A DNA stretch of 64,000 nt from Gaiellasilicea sp963791905 (GCA_963791905.1 CAWBTX010000005.1:124001-188000), one strand, 5' to 3'; positions 25,113-35,066 are shown, counted from the first letter of the stretch. Notes: generated by a model from the letters alone, not told the origin. Program-made: numbers and translations.

Positions 25113-27987
25113 GTGACTACGCGCGACGTCGACGGGCTCAACTCAGGCTACGCTCGGCTTCTGCTCGAGGACTACCTCGAGGACCCGGAGGCGGTGCCGG
25201 AAGAGTGGCGCCGGCTCTTCGAGAGCGGCGCCCCTGAGCTGATCGCCGGCCATCCCGGCTTGCAGAGACTGCTCGAGCTCGCGAGCGGCAACGGTGGCAA
25301 CGGCCACGCGGCACCCGCCGCGCCTCCCGTCGCGGCAGCCGCCGCGCTCGACACCGCCGCGCCTTCGGCCGCGACTGCAGTCGCCCCGACCGAGGTCGAC
25401 GAGACGCTGCTCGGCGCCGTCGCAGCAGCGATGGCGCTCGTCAAGGCCCACCGCATGCACGGCCACCTCGCCGCTCGCCTCGATCCGCTCGGCTCCGAGC
25501 CGCTCGGCGACCCCGCGCTCGACGAGACCCGCATGATTCCGCCCCTGACGCCGGAGCTCCAGGCGCGCATCCCGGCCTCCGTTCTCCGCGTCCACGTGCC
25601 CGGCGAGACGCTGCTCGAGGCGCTGCCGGCACTCAGGGACGTCTACTGCGGCACGATCGCCTACGAGATCGAGCACATCTCCGACCACGCCGAGCGTGTC
25701 TGGCTGCGCCAGGCGATCGAGTCGGGCCGCTACCGGCAGCCGCTGGCGGCAGAGGAGCGGCGGGCGCTGCTCGGGCGACTGTCGGAGGTCGAGGGCTTCG
25801 AGCTCTATTTGCGGCGCAGCTTCCTGGGCCAGAAGCAGTTCTCGCTCGAGGGGCTCGACGCGATGGTGCCGATGCTCGACGAGACGATCGGGCTCGCCGC
25901 AGCCGCCGGCGCCCACGAGATCGTCGTCGGAATGGCGCACCGAGGCCGCCTCAACGTGCTCGCGCACACAATCGGCCGGTCCTACGAGTCGATTCTCCGC
26001 GAGTTCGAGGGCGAGCGGACCGTGGACGCCGTCGTCTCCGATCCCGAGGGAGGCACGGGCGACGTGAAGTACCACCTCGCCGCGTCCGGCACGCGCTCGC
26101 TGCCGGTGGGGGAGGTCACGATCACGCTGACGCCGAATCCGAGCCACCTGGAGGCCGTCGACCCCGTCATCGTGGGGTGGGCGCGCGCCGATCAGACCGA
26201 TCGCTCCGGAGGAGCAGGGCTCCACGACCCCTCGGTCGCGCTGCCGATCCTCATCCACGGCGACGCGTCGTTCGCCGGCCAGGGAGTCGTGGCCGAAACG
26301 CTCAACCTCTCCAGCCTGGAGGGCTACTCGACGGGCGGCACCCTGCACCTGATCGCCAACAACCAGATCGGGTTCACGACCGACCCACGGGAAGGCAGGT
26401 CGACGCGCTACTCGAGCGACCTCGCCAAGGGCTTCGACGTTCCCATCATCCACGTCAACGCCGACGATCCCGAGGCCGCGATCGCGTCGATACGGCTCGC
26501 GATGGCGTACCGGCAGGAGTTCGGGCGCGACGTCGTCGTCGATCTCATCGGCTATCGCCGCTTCGGCCACAACGAGCAGGACGAGGCCGCGTACACGCAG
26601 CCGCTGATGGTCGCGCAGATCGCCGATCATCCGACGGTTCGCGAGCAGTACGCGGAGACCCTCGCCGCCGAGGGGGTCGTGAGCTCCGAGGAAGCCGCGG
26701 CCCTCTTCGAGGACGCCCAGGCGAAGCTGCGCGCGGCGCACGAGCGGCTCAAGGCGTCGATCGCCGAGCCTCGCGCGCAGAAGGACGGACGGATTCCGGC
26801 CGATACCGGGGGCGCCGTCGAGACGGCGGTTGCGGCGGACCGGCTCGAGCAGCTCAACGAGCAGCTCCTCGCGGTGCCGTCGGACTTCCAGGTCAACCCG
26901 AAGCTCGCGAAGCAGCTCGAGCGGCGGCGTGACGCGCTCCGACGAGGGCGGGATCGATTGGGGGCAGGCGGAGGCGCTCGCGTTCGGAAGCCTCCTGACG
27001 GACGGGATTCCGATCCGCTTGTCGGGACAGGACACCGAGCGTGGCACGTTCTCGCACCGGCACGCGATGCTGCACCACGCGGAGACCGGCGAGACCTACG
27101 CCCCGCTGCAGCACCTCACGGACGCGCAGGCGTCCTTCGAGATCTACAACTCGCCGCTGTCCGAGTTCGCCGCGCTCGCCTTCGAGTACGGCTACTCGGT
27201 CGCCGCGCCGGATTCGCTCGTGCTCTGGGAGGCGCAGTTCGGCGACTTCATCAACGGCGCCCAGATCGTCGTCGATCAGTTCATCGTCGCCGGCCTGTCG
27301 AAGTGGGGGCAGACCTCGCGCCTGACCCTTCTGCTCCCGCACGGCTACGAGGGGAACGGGCCCGAGCATTCGAGCGCGCGCCTGGAGCGCTTCCTCCAGC
27401 TCGCCGCGCAGGAGAACATCCGGATCGCGAACTGCACGACGTCGGCCCAGTACTTCCACCTCATCCGCAGGCAGGCGCTCGACGCGACCGCGCGTCCCCT
27501 CGTCGTGATGACGCCGAAGGGCCTGCTGCGGCTGAAGCAGGCCTCGTCGAGCCTCGTCGAGCTCGCGGAGGGACGTTTCCATCCCGTCCTCGACGATCCG
27601 ACTGTCGATCGCGAGGCCGTCCGCCGGCTCGTCCTCTGCTCCGGCAAGCTCTACTACGACCTCGTCGGCCACGAGGAGCGGGCCGGTGCGACGGCCGTGT
27701 CGGTCGCGCGGCTCGAGCAGCTCTATCCGTTCCCCGTCGACGCCGCGCGCGAGCTCACAGCGTCATACCCCAACCTCCAGGAGCTCGTGTGGGCGCAGGA
27801 GGAGCCGCAGAACATGGGCGCGTGGCGGACGATTCGCCACCGGCTCGAAGCCGCGGCGTCCGGTCGTATCCCCGTGCGGTACGTCGGCCGGCCCTGGCGG
27901 GCGAGCCCGAGCGAGGGCTATCCGACCGCGCACCTGCTCGAGCAGGACCGGATCGCGCGCGAGGCGCTGACCTTCAGCGCGAGCTAA
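25113..27987 (+). pseudogene. sucA: 2-oxoglutarate dehydrogenase E1 component, one frameshift
   Basis: E1 decarboxylates 2-oxoglutarate with thiamine diphosphate in the TCA cycle. The N-terminal helix motif (GLNSGYARLLLEDYLEDP) is present. An alanine/proline linker near residues 55-95 leads to the ThDP domain (GMAHRGRLNVLAHT, HGDASFAGQGVVAETLNLSS, LIANNQIGFTTDP, YRRFGHNEQDEAAYTQPL). After an extra C at 26939-26940 the frame changes. It continues with GIDWGQAEALAFGSLL, DTERGTFSHRHAMLHHAET and the C-terminal domain ending near AHLLEQDRIAREALTF. Corrected length is about 957 residues: a stand-alone E1, without the fused E2 catalytic domain of mycobacterial Kgd. As a housekeeping enzyme it is more likely to carry a consensus error than a real mutation. 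Confidence 0.85.
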
Positions 27988-28151
27988 GAGCTCGGTTCAG
28001 GATGACGCCCCGCCGATCTGGTGCGATCGGTGGTGTGTGGCAAGGACGCAGGGAGCGCTCGTATCGAATGAGATACGGGCGCGACCGAGGACGCCGCCAC
28101 GCGCCGCCGAGCGTGCCAGAGCGGTGATGGCGTTCATTTTGAACCGAGCTC
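27988..28151. mobile_element. MITE-like inverted-repeat element, copy A (164 bp)
   Basis: The element begins with GAGCTCGGTTCA and ends with its exact inverted complement TGAACCGAGCTC. The similarity of the ends extends over about 22 bp with a few mismatches. Inside are a short hairpin around CGCCGATCTGGTGCGATCGG and the conserved stretch GGCAAGGACGCAGGGAGCGC. A second copy of identical length lies inverted at 35042-35205, with most bases the same. No protein is encoded. It is bounded by TAA on both sides (left: the stop codon of the E1 gene), a possible 3-bp target duplication. It fills the gap between two convergent genes. Confidence 0.8.
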
Positions 28152-28339
28152 TAAGTTCCGCCGGCGCGCCGGCGGGCGCTGGCGCGTGCGCGGCTCGCGG
28201 CGAGGAGCGCCGCCATGACGCGGGGTCCGTGCGTCCGGGTCGCACGCACAACCATGCGTCGTTGCTGCGGCGGCAGCCGGCGCCAGAGCTCGAACGCTGT
28301 CAGCGCCATTCCGAGCGGGGTAGGACGAAGCCGGGCCAC
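28151..28339 (-). CDS. Small basic hypothetical protein (62 aa)
   Basis: The product (RPTPLGMALTAFELWRRLPPQQRR) is a short helical, arginine-rich protein with a C-terminal RASARRRAGG tail. From memory, similar small basic proteins recur in Thermoleophilia genomes, but no function is known. Its stop codon abuts the end of the MITE-like element, so the original 3' end may have been altered by that insertion. Confidence 0.5.
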   Translation of the reverse strand: MARLRPTPLGMALTAFELWRRLPPQQRRMVVRATRTHGPRVMAALLAASRARASARRRAGGT

Positions 28340-28343
28340 GGCT

Positions 28344-29267
28344 CTATCCTCGCACAGACGGCCGGAACAGAAACGTCGCCTCAGGCGTCTCGGTGGTCGG
28401 AGCCGCTTCCTCGCTCGGGAACGGCGCCGATTCCGGCGCGGCTGGAGGCGGCTCGACCGGATCCGTGACTCCGCGCTCGCCCGACGGCGTTGTGCGCGGA
28501 ATCGTGATCGGCGGGGTGGACTCGAGCAGCTTTGCGAGCGCCTCCTGGGCCAGCCTGACGGCTTCGGCCAGGTCGATTGTCGGCTCCAGCGGGATGTAGA
28601 ACCGCCGCGCGGACGGCGGCGCCGGCGGGTTCGGCGCGGGCGGGTTCGGCGCAGGAGACTCAGGAAGCGGGCGCGGGACCACTGGAGCCGGTGGCGGCGG
28701 TGGCGGGGGTGGCGGCGGCTGGACCGGAGGGGGCGTGTTCACCGCCGGGCCGGGCCCGGGACCACCCTGGCCACCCGCAGGCGGCGCAGCCGGCGCCGGC
28801 GGTGCCGACGGCGGCGAAGCGGGTGCTGGGTCGGGAGCCGGTGTCGGGGCGGCTGCAGGAGCGGGCGCCGGAGCGGGGGGAGTCTCGGGAGCGGGCGGCG
28901 GCTCGGCCGGATCGGGCGTCGACGGCGCCGGTGCGGTGGGCGCAGGAGTCGGCGAGCCGGACAGCTCCGGCTCCGGTCCGATCGGCAGCGGGCGAGGAGC
29001 GGCGGTCTGGGGGCGCGCGGGCGCCGCGGGCCGCGCGGGCCGCTGCTCGACCCGCTCGGGCTGACGCGGAACATCCGGCTCTGCGCGGACGGACGGCGAG
29101 GCCGGACCGAGCGCAATGACGGACTCCTGAGGATCCTCGGGCTTCGGGATCGTGAAGATGCGCCCCGGTGTCGGGACGCCGAGCACGACGAGCGGAACGG
29201 TGATCGCGCCGATGGCGCACGCGCAGACCGCTAGACCCGTGAGCGCCTGCATCACCATCCCCCTCAT
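28344..29267 (-). CDS. Proline-rich envelope-associated protein
   Basis: The 307-residue protein starts at the ATG preceded by GAGGGGG. A hydrophobic segment follows (ALTGLAVCACAIGAITVPLVVLG), then about 190 residues dominated by Pro, Ala and Thr, including PPP runs. A short folded-looking C-terminal segment contains RRFYIPLEPTIDLAEAVRLAQEALAKLLE. It is probably anchored in the membrane with a long extracytoplasmic stalk. No enzymatic motif is visible. The gene is divergent from the GGDEF protein, 72 bases apart. Confidence 0.6.
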   Translation of the reverse strand: MRGMVMQALTGLAVCACAIGAITVPLVVLGVPTPGRIFTIPKPEDPQESVIALGPASPSVRAEPDVPRQPERVEQRPARPAAPARPQTAAPRPLPIGPEPELSGSPTPAPTAPAPSTPDPAEPPPAPETPPAPAPAPAAAPTPAPDPAPASPPSAPPAPAAPPAGGQGGPGPGPAVNTPPPVQPPPPPPPPPPAPVVPRPLPESPAPNPPAPNPPAPPSARRFYIPLEPTIDLAEAVRLAQEALAKLLESTPPITIPRTTPSGERGVTDPVEPPPAAPESAPFPSEEAAPTTETPEATFLFRPSVRG

Positions 29268-29339
29268 GCACAACCCCCTCGCTGCCGAAAGATGTCCTGA
29301 GGGCCATATCGGCACCGTGAGGGGGTCACTGAAGGCGCA

Positions 29340-31118
29340 ATGTTGGGGAGCTTCAAGGTCAAACTGGTCAGTCGGTTCCTGGCGCTCTCGCTGCTCGCGC
29401 TCGCCACGGCCTACTGGAGCTTCAGTGCGGTCGCCGACCGGACGGTCACGAACGGGGTCGACGCCCGCCTCGAGACGGGTCTGCGCGCCGCGGTCGCGGC
29501 GTACGAGGATGAGCGCCGCGCGTCCGAGCAGGCCGCGCTCCGACTCGCCCGCACGCCCGCGTTCCAGCGCGCCGTGGCTCGCCGCGACCGCGCTGCGCTC
29601 GAGAACCTGCTCCGCGACACGCCTACGCTCAGGGTCGAGACGGCCGACGGCTTCCGGGTCGGCCGGGCCAAGCTCCTCGTTGCCGAAACGAGCATCGCGC
29701 TCGTCGGCAGCGACTCACCCTCGGCCGAGCTCCTCGCCGGCGTGCCGCTCGACGCCGCGTTGCTCGGCCGGCTGCACACACGCTCGGGGATGCGCAGTCC
29801 CGACGAGATGGTCCTCGTCGACGCGCAGGACCGCGTTCGGGCATCGTCGAGCCAGTCCCTTCGCGACACCTTCGAGGTCTCGGCCGGCGGCGGCTCAACG
29901 GCCGCGAACCACGGCAAGGACTACCGCGCGGTCGGTGTCGAGCTCGTTCCCGAGCCGGCGTTGACGCTCGCGGCCGTCAGCGCGACCTCGACGATCGCGG
30001 CCGAGCAGGCCTCGATCCGAACGCGCCTCCTCGGCGCGCTCGCTGCGTCGATCATCCTGATCGGCCTCGTCGCATACTTCGCCGCTCGCTCGATCGTGAA
30101 CGTCCTGGGCCGGCTGGCAGGTGCAGCCAACTCAATCGCCGCCGGAAACCTGCGCGAGCGCGTCCCCGTTCGCGGTCGTGACGAGTTCGCCGCACTCGGG
30201 ACGGCGTTCAACCAGATGGCCGCCGACCTGGAGGCGCGGCTGAACGACCTCGACGACGAGCGGCAGCGACTGCGCGAGGCGAACAGTCGCTTCGGCGACG
30301 CGCTCGCGGCGACGCTCGACGCCGAGCAACTCCGCCGCGTGATCGTCGAGTCCGCGGTCGAGGCGACGCAGGCGGACGGAGGTCTGCTGCGCGCCGAGGA
30401 CGGCTCCGTCATCACCGTCGGCGACACGGCAGCCGCCCCGCGGCGGCTCGAGTTCGAGCTGAGCACCGGCCGGACGAGCTTCGGGACGCTGATCCTGCTC
30501 GGCGTCGACTTCGATAACGAGGCCACCATCACCGCAGCCGCGCTCGCCGGTCAGGCCGTTGTCGCGCTCGAGAACGCTCGGCTGCACCAGATCGTCGAGC
30601 GCCAGGCGCTCGTCGACGTGCTCACTGGTCTCGCCAACCGGCGCCAGGGCGAGGAGGCGCTCGCCGCCGAGCTTGCCCGCGCCGAACGGCACGGCGGGAC
30701 GGTCGGTCTGATCCTCGTTGATCTCGATGACTTCAAGTCGATCAACGACCAGTACGGGCACCCGACCGGCGACCTCGTGCTGCGCGCGTTCGGGGACACG
30801 CTCCGCGAAACGCTGCGTGAAATCGACGTCGCGGCACGCTGGGGCGGCGAGGAGTTCGCCGTCGTTCTGCCCGGCACGGATCTCGAGGGGACGGCACAGG
30901 TCGCCGAGCGCCTCCGCACTGCGCTTGCCGACCGCGCGATCGCCTCGCTCGACGGCGACCTGATCCAGGTGACTGCAAGCTTCGGGGCGGCTGCATCGAA
31001 CGGCCACTCGGAGGCAGACGAGCTGGTCGAGGCAGCCGACGACGCCCTCTACCGTGCCAAGCGCGCCGGGAAGAACCGTGTGTTCGTCGGAGGTCGGGTC
31101 GCGAGCGCGCGCCTTTGA
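29340..31118 (+). CDS. Membrane diguanylate cyclase (sensor, HAMP, GAF-like, GGDEF)
   Basis: The 592-residue protein makes cyclic di-GMP from GTP. The order is TM1 (about residues 10-30), an extracytoplasmic sensor region with helical then PAS-like parts (to about 225), TM2 (about 228-250), HAMP (SIVNVLGRLAGAANSIAAGNL, DEFAALGTAFNQM), a GAF-like domain (about 315-420) and the GGDEF domain. The active site is intact as GGEEF. An inhibitory I-site is present: RxxD as REID, five residues before GGEEF, so product feedback is expected. LILVDLDDFKSINDQYGH carries the metal-binding Asp. No EAL domain is present. Confidence 0.92.
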   Translation: MLGSFKVKLVSRFLALSLLALATAYWSFSAVADRTVTNGVDARLETGLRAAVAAYEDERRASEQAALRLARTPAFQRAVARRDRAALENLLRDTPTLRVETADGFRVGRAKLLVAETSIALVGSDSPSAELLAGVPLDAALLGRLHTRSGMRSPDEMVLVDAQDRVRASSSQSLRDTFEVSAGGGSTAANHGKDYRAVGVELVPEPALTLAAVSATSTIAAEQASIRTRLLGALAASIILIGLVAYFAARSIVNVLGRLAGAANSIAAGNLRERVPVRGRDEFAALGTAFNQMAADLEARLNDLDDERQRLREANSRFGDALAATLDAEQLRRVIVESAVEATQADGGLLRAEDGSVITVGDTAAAPRRLEFELSTGRTSFGTLILLGVDFDNEATITAAALAGQAVVALENARLHQIVERQALVDVLTGLANRRQGEEALAAELARAERHGGTVGLILVDLDDFKSINDQYGHPTGDLVLRAFGDTLRETLREIDVAARWGGEEFAVVLPGTDLEGTAQVAERLRTALADRAIASLDGDLIQVTASFGAAASNGHSEADELVEAADDALYRAKRAGKNRVFVGGRVASARL

Positions 31119-31157
31119 GCAAGGCACCATGCAGGCGGTTTCGCCTGACGACTGCGC

Positions 31158-31163
31158 TACAAT
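31158..31163 (+). promoter_or_regulatory. Candidate -10 element (TACAAT)
   Basis: TACAAT lies 43 bases before the ATG of the 103-aa gene, in the 88-base gap after the diguanylate cyclase. This would give a leader of about 37 bases. Confidence 0.35.
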
Positions 31164-31206
31164 CGCACGCTTGCACGACGACCTGTCCCCGACAACGGAG
31201 GATGCG

Positions 31207-31518
31207 ATGGCGGTTGAGACTCCCTCGCTGTTTGCCCGCGTGATCCAAGACCACCTCGAGCTCAAGCGTCAGAACGCAGAACTCGAGCCGCAAATGCCGA
31301 TCGATCGGTATCGCGCCGAGGATCCGTTCGACAACCACCCACTTTTCAAGACGGAAGAGCAGGCTCGGCTCGAGGAGACGATGGACGGCGAGCCCGCGAT
31401 CGATTCGACGATGCTCACCTGGCCCGGCGAGGAGACCCTCGCGCACGCGCCGGCCGGCCCGTCGATCGACGATTCCGGTCTTTGGAGTCGCTCTCGCGAC
31501 TTCGATTGGGGCGACTGA
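31207..31518 (+). CDS. Acidic hypothetical protein (103 aa)
   Basis: The start ATG follows GGAGG with 5-base spacing. The product opens AVETPSLFARVIQDHLELKRQN, an amphipathic helix, and continues with an acidic, probably unfolded region (YRAEDPFDNHPLFKTEEQARLEE, DFDWGD at the end). There is no membrane segment or cysteine. It has its own likely promoter and stands alone. Function unknown. Confidence 0.6.
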   Translation: MAVETPSLFARVIQDHLELKRQNAELEPQMPIDRYRAEDPFDNHPLFKTEEQARLEETMDGEPAIDSTMLTWPGEETLAHAPAGPSIDDSGLWSRSRDFDWGD

Positions 31519-31549
31519 CAGCACTCGCCCCCGGCGCAGCAGCGCCGCG

Positions 31550-32185
31550 CTAGCTCCGGCCGGCTAGCGCCTCTGCGGCCACACGAAGGTCTTCGACGAA
31601 GGAGGCGCGCTCATTGTGGCGCGCCTCTTCGTCGACCGCACGCAGGATCGACGACGGGTGGACGGTCGCCAGCGTCGCCGGCGCCAGCTCCGATTCCAGG
31701 AGTCGGCCTCGATCGCGTGTGACCCTGAACTGCCGCCCGAGCAGCGCCTGCGCCGCGGTCGCGCCGAGACACACGAGCACCTCCGGCCGGACGACCGTCA
31801 ACTCGGCGTCCAGCCACGGCCGGCATGCGGCGGTCTCGGCCGCGTTCGGCTTCTGATGGATCCGCCGTTTTCCGCGCGCCTGCCACTTGAAGTGCTTGAC
31901 GACGTTGGTGAGGTAGGCGGCCTCTCGATCGATCCCCGCTTCTGCGAGCGCCTCGTCGAGCAGCCGGCCTGCCGGCCCGACGAACGGCCGCCCCTCGAGA
32001 TCCTCGCGGTCTCCCGGCTGCTCGCCGACGAGCATCATCCGTGCGCCCGTAGAGCCCTCGCCGAACACCGTCTGCGTTCCCGTGAGATGGAGCGGGCACG
32101 CCGTGCAGCCCTTCGCCGCCTCCCGCAGGCTCGACAGGCTCAGCCGGTCGGGCAGGAAGGCTGCGGCTGACTCGACTGTGGCCAC
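31550..32185 (-). CDS. udgX: UdgX-type uracil-DNA glycosylase
   Basis: The 211-residue iron-sulphur uracil-DNA glycosylase belongs to the UdgX branch. Motif A is GEQPGDREDLEGRPFVGPAG (Q in place of a more typical acidic residue, as in UdgX). The distinctive R-loop KRRIHQKP is at residues 106-113 with His110, the position that in characterised UdgX forms a covalent bond to the abasic sugar. C27 and C30 (CTACPLH) with two later cysteines (AACRPW and LVCLG) would bind the cluster. HPSSILRA is the last motif. The GTG start is tentative because the frame stays open upstream and no clear SD is seen. Confidence 0.85.
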   Translation of the reverse strand: MATVESAAAFLPDRLSLSSLREAAKGCTACPLHLTGTQTVFGEGSTGARMMLVGEQPGDREDLEGRPFVGPAGRLLDEALAEAGIDREAAYLTNVVKHFKWQARGKRRIHQKPNAAETAACRPWLDAELTVVRPEVLVCLGATAAQALLGRQFRVTRDRGRLLESELAPATLATVHPSSILRAVDEEARHNERASFVEDLRVAAEALAGRS

Positions 32186-32241
32186 AGGTTCGCGATACCC
32201 GCACGGAACCTCGGGCCAACCTGCGGGTGTAGAAAGACGAC

Positions 32242-33235
32242 ATGACGTGGCAAGCGGGCTTTGCGGCGGTCGCAGCAGCGGTGGCTGTGGTCGGCGGCGT
32301 AGGCGAGCCGGTGCCCCTGCGCGGGGAGCCGCTGCCGCGACACAGGGCTGCGGCTGCTCGTCGCCGACGATCCGCCGTTCGTCCTCGACGTCGACAGCGG
32401 CAAGAGCACGAAGGTGCGCGGGCCCGGGCTCAGCAACGTCTCGATCGCTTCCGTCGCCGGCAGGGCCGGCCTCGTCGTCGCGGGCGCCGAGGTCTTCGCG
32501 ATGCAGGGCCGTGCGGCGCGCCTGAAGCGGCTCGGGCCGGCCCGAGCCGTCGTGCCCTCTGCCGACGGCCGAACCGTGTGGCTGAAGCGAGACGTCGGGC
32601 GTGGCTGCCAGCTCGAGCAGGTGCGCCTCGACGGCACGAGGACCGGCGTACGCAGCCGAGTGGCGTGCGGCTGGTTGGTTCAGCCGGGGGCCGGGCTCGG
32701 CATCGTCGCGCGGCGCACGAGTGTGATCGATCCGGCCACCGGCCGTGTCGTCTACCGAGCGCGATTCGGGATCCTCGCGGCGGCGGGGCGGAAGCTGGTC
32801 CTCTCCGGGCCGGGCAAGAGCTTCACGCTCGTGGACGTCGACACCGGCTCCGAGGCCCAGCTGCCGTGGCCGAGCATCCTGCCCTTTATAGATCATCGGC
32901 CCGCCGTGGATCCGCGCGGCCGTTTCGTCGTGCTCGGGTTCGCCGCTCCGGCGTGGTCGGACGACTCCGGGAACACGATCGGACAGGTCATGGACGCCTG
33001 GCTGCTCGACACGCGGACGGCCGAGCTCACACAGGTCCCCGGGATGCCGGCGTTCGTCGGCCTCAAGACAACACATATGGAGTGGACCTCCGACGGCCGC
33101 CTCGTCATCCTTGGCGAGGATGACCAGAGGGACTTCGTCGCCGTGTGGCGTCCCGGTCAGCGCGCGCTGGCGGTAAAGACGCTGCGTCTGCCCCAGCGCG
33201 TGGGCTACAGCGACTCGTTCGCGCCGATCCGCTAG
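32242..33235 (+). pseudogene. Beta-propeller-like surface protein, probable frameshift near its start
   Basis: An ATG at the start of the feature gives TWQAGFAAVAAAVAVVGGVG, a signal- or anchor-like segment. From about 32345 the sensible reading continues in another frame (GLRLLVADDPPFVLDVDSGK) to the stop. Repeated strands such as RTVWLKRDVG, ARFGILAAAGRKLVL, LVDVDTGSEAQLPW and HMEWTSDGRLVILGEDD suggest a WD40/PD40-type propeller of about six blades. The shift lies in a GC-rich stretch between 32300 and 32345. The gene is divergent from udgX. Function unknown. Confidence 0.6.
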
Positions 33236-33260
33236 CGCGGTCGAGCCCCGGACTCGCAGG

Positions 33261-35066
33261 TCAGGCTGCCGGCGCCTCCCGTGCGGAAGGCGCCGGAAGC
33301 TCGGCCTCTTCCAGCCTGTCCACGTGCAGGCTGGTCGCGAGCCGCCGGAAGGGCCCCTCCTCCGCGAGCAGCGCGCGCTCGCTCCCGCGCTGGACGATCC
33401 GGCCGTGCTCGACGACGAGGATCTCGTCGGCGCGCCGAACGGTGGCGAGGCGATGAGCGATGATGATCGACGTCCTGCCCGCCAGCAGCCGGTCGAAGGC
33501 GCGCTCGATCAGGATCTCGCTGGGCCGGTCGATGTTCGACGTCGCCTCGTCGAGGATCAGGATGCGCGGATCGGCGAGCAGCGCGCGTGCGATCGAGATG
33601 AGCTGACGCTCGCCGGCCGAGAGCCCGGAGCCGCCCTCGCGCACGATGTGCTGGAGGCCGCCCTCGAGCCGCGCCGCGACGCGGTCGACGCCCACCGCGG
33701 CCGCCGCCGCGGCGACCTCTTCGTCCGAGGCGTCGGGCTTCGCGAAGCGGATGTTGTCGGCGATCGTGCCGCTGAAGAGGAACGGGTCCTGGAGGACGAC
33801 GCCGAGCTGGCGCCGGTAGCTGCGGAGCTCGATCTCGCGGAGGTCGGTCCCGTCGACGCGGACGGCGCCCTCGTCGGGGTCGTAGAAGCGCGCGATCAGC
33901 TTCGCCATCGTCGACTTGCCGCCACCCGTCTCGCCGACGAGCGCGATGCACCCGCCCGGCGGCACCGCGATCTCGATCGAATGCAGGACCGGGTTCGCCC
34001 CGTAGGCGAACGTGACGCGATCGAGCTCGAGACGGCCGTCGATGCGGCCGAGCGGCCGTGCGTGGGGGGCGTCGGCGACGTCGATCTCGGCGTCGAGGAC
34101 CGAGCTGATCTTGTCCATCGCCGCGCTCGCCGCCTGCACCTGCCCGTACAGCTCGGAGAGCTCCTGCAGCGGCTGAAAGACGAGCGCGAGCAGCCCGACC
34201 GCAGCGATGAGCGTCCCGATCTCCAGCGAGCCGGCGTCGATCATCCACGCCCCGGCGAAGAGGACCGCGGCGGTCGCGACCACGCCGAGAAACTCGATTG
34301 CCGGGAAGAAGACCGAGTACAGCTTCTGCAGCCGCACGTTCGCCAGCCGGTTGGCGTCGTTCAGCTCGTCGAACTCGCGCTGGAACGCGCGCTCCCGGTT
34401 GAACGCCTGGATCACGGCCATGCCGGCAACCGACTCGGCCAGCTGGGCCGTCACGATCGCGATGCGCGTCCGCACGTCCGACGCGGCGACGTGCGTGACA
34501 CGCTGGAACCAGCGCGTGATCAGGATCGCCGGCGGCAGGACGCAGAGAGCGACGAGCCCGAGCCGCCAGTCGAGCAGGAAGAGCCCGGCTACCGCCGCGA
34601 CGAGCGTGAGCGTGTTCACGACGAGCGTCGTCAGGCCCTGGTTGAGGACGTCCGAGAGCGCGTCGACGTCGCTCGTCAGGCGCGAGATGATCCAGCCCGC
34701 CTTCTGCTGCGAGAAGTACCGGAGCGAGAGCGAGGTGAGGTGGTCGAAGAGGTCGCGGCGCAGCTCGAGCACGACCCGCTGGCCGATGCTGGCGAGACCT
34801 CGCCAGGTCAACGTGCCGAGCACCCACGCCGCCGCGTTCACGCCGATGTAGGCAATGACGACGAGCAGCAGCCGCTGTTCGTTCCCCGCCTCGATGCCGT
34901 TGTCGACCGCCTCCTCGACGAGATGCCAGCCGGCGACCGGCGCGGCGGCCGAGAGGGCCGCGAGCAGCCCGACGAAGGCGAGCTGCCCGCGCTTGTCGCC
35001 CGCGTAGACGAAGAGCCGCGACAGACCCGTCCGGTGGTTACGAGCTCGATTCAGAGTGAACGCCAT
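33261..35066 (-). CDS. ABC exporter half-transporter (TMD-NBD), second of pair
   Basis: This 601-residue type IV ABC transporter half has a six-helix TMD (about residues 20-310) followed by an ATPase domain. The TMD includes SLRYFSQQKAGWIISRLTSDVD, and the coupling helix region is recognisable. The ATPase shows Walker A GETGGGKST, Q-loop VVLQDPFLFSGTI, signature LSAGERQ and Walker B ILILDEATSNID. It probably pairs with the upstream half-transporter as a heterodimeric drug or lipid exporter. The first 8 codons, including the ATG, lie inside MITE-like copy B. A GTG further upstream inside the element would add 30 element-derived residues. The native start may therefore have been lost. Confidence 0.88.
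   Translation of the reverse strand: MAFTLNRARNHRTGLSRLFVYAGDKRGQLAFVGLLAALSAAAPVAGWHLVEEAVDNGIEAGNEQRLLLVVIAYIGVNAAAWVLGTLTWRGLASIGQRVVLELRRDLFDHLTSLSLRYFSQQKAGWIISRLTSDVDALSDVLNQGLTTLVVNTLTLVAAVAGLFLLDWRLGLVALCVLPPAILITRWFQRVTHVAASDVRTRIAIVTAQLAESVAGMAVIQAFNRERAFQREFDELNDANRLANVRLQKLYSVFFPAIEFLGVVATAAVLFAGAWMIDAGSLEIGTLIAAVGLLALVFQPLQELSELYGQVQAASAAMDKISSVLDAEIDVADAPHARPLGRIDGRLELDRVTFAYGANPVLHSIEIAVPPGGCIALVGETGGGKSTMAKLIARFYDPDEGAVRVDGTDLREIELRSYRRQLGVVLQDPFLFSGTIADNIRFAKPDASDEEVAAAAAAVGVDRVAARLEGGLQHIVREGGSGLSAGERQLISIARALLADPRILILDEATSNIDRPSEILIERAFDRLLAGRTSIIIAHRLATVRRADEILVVEHGRIVQRGSERALLAEEGPFRRLATSLHVDRLEEAELPAPSAREAPAA

Noticed and set aside
28640..29060. Long plus-strand frames over the proline-rich minus-strand gene
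   Set aside because: They are Gly/Ala/Arg mirror translations of the Pro/Ala-coding strand, without start signals or motifs.
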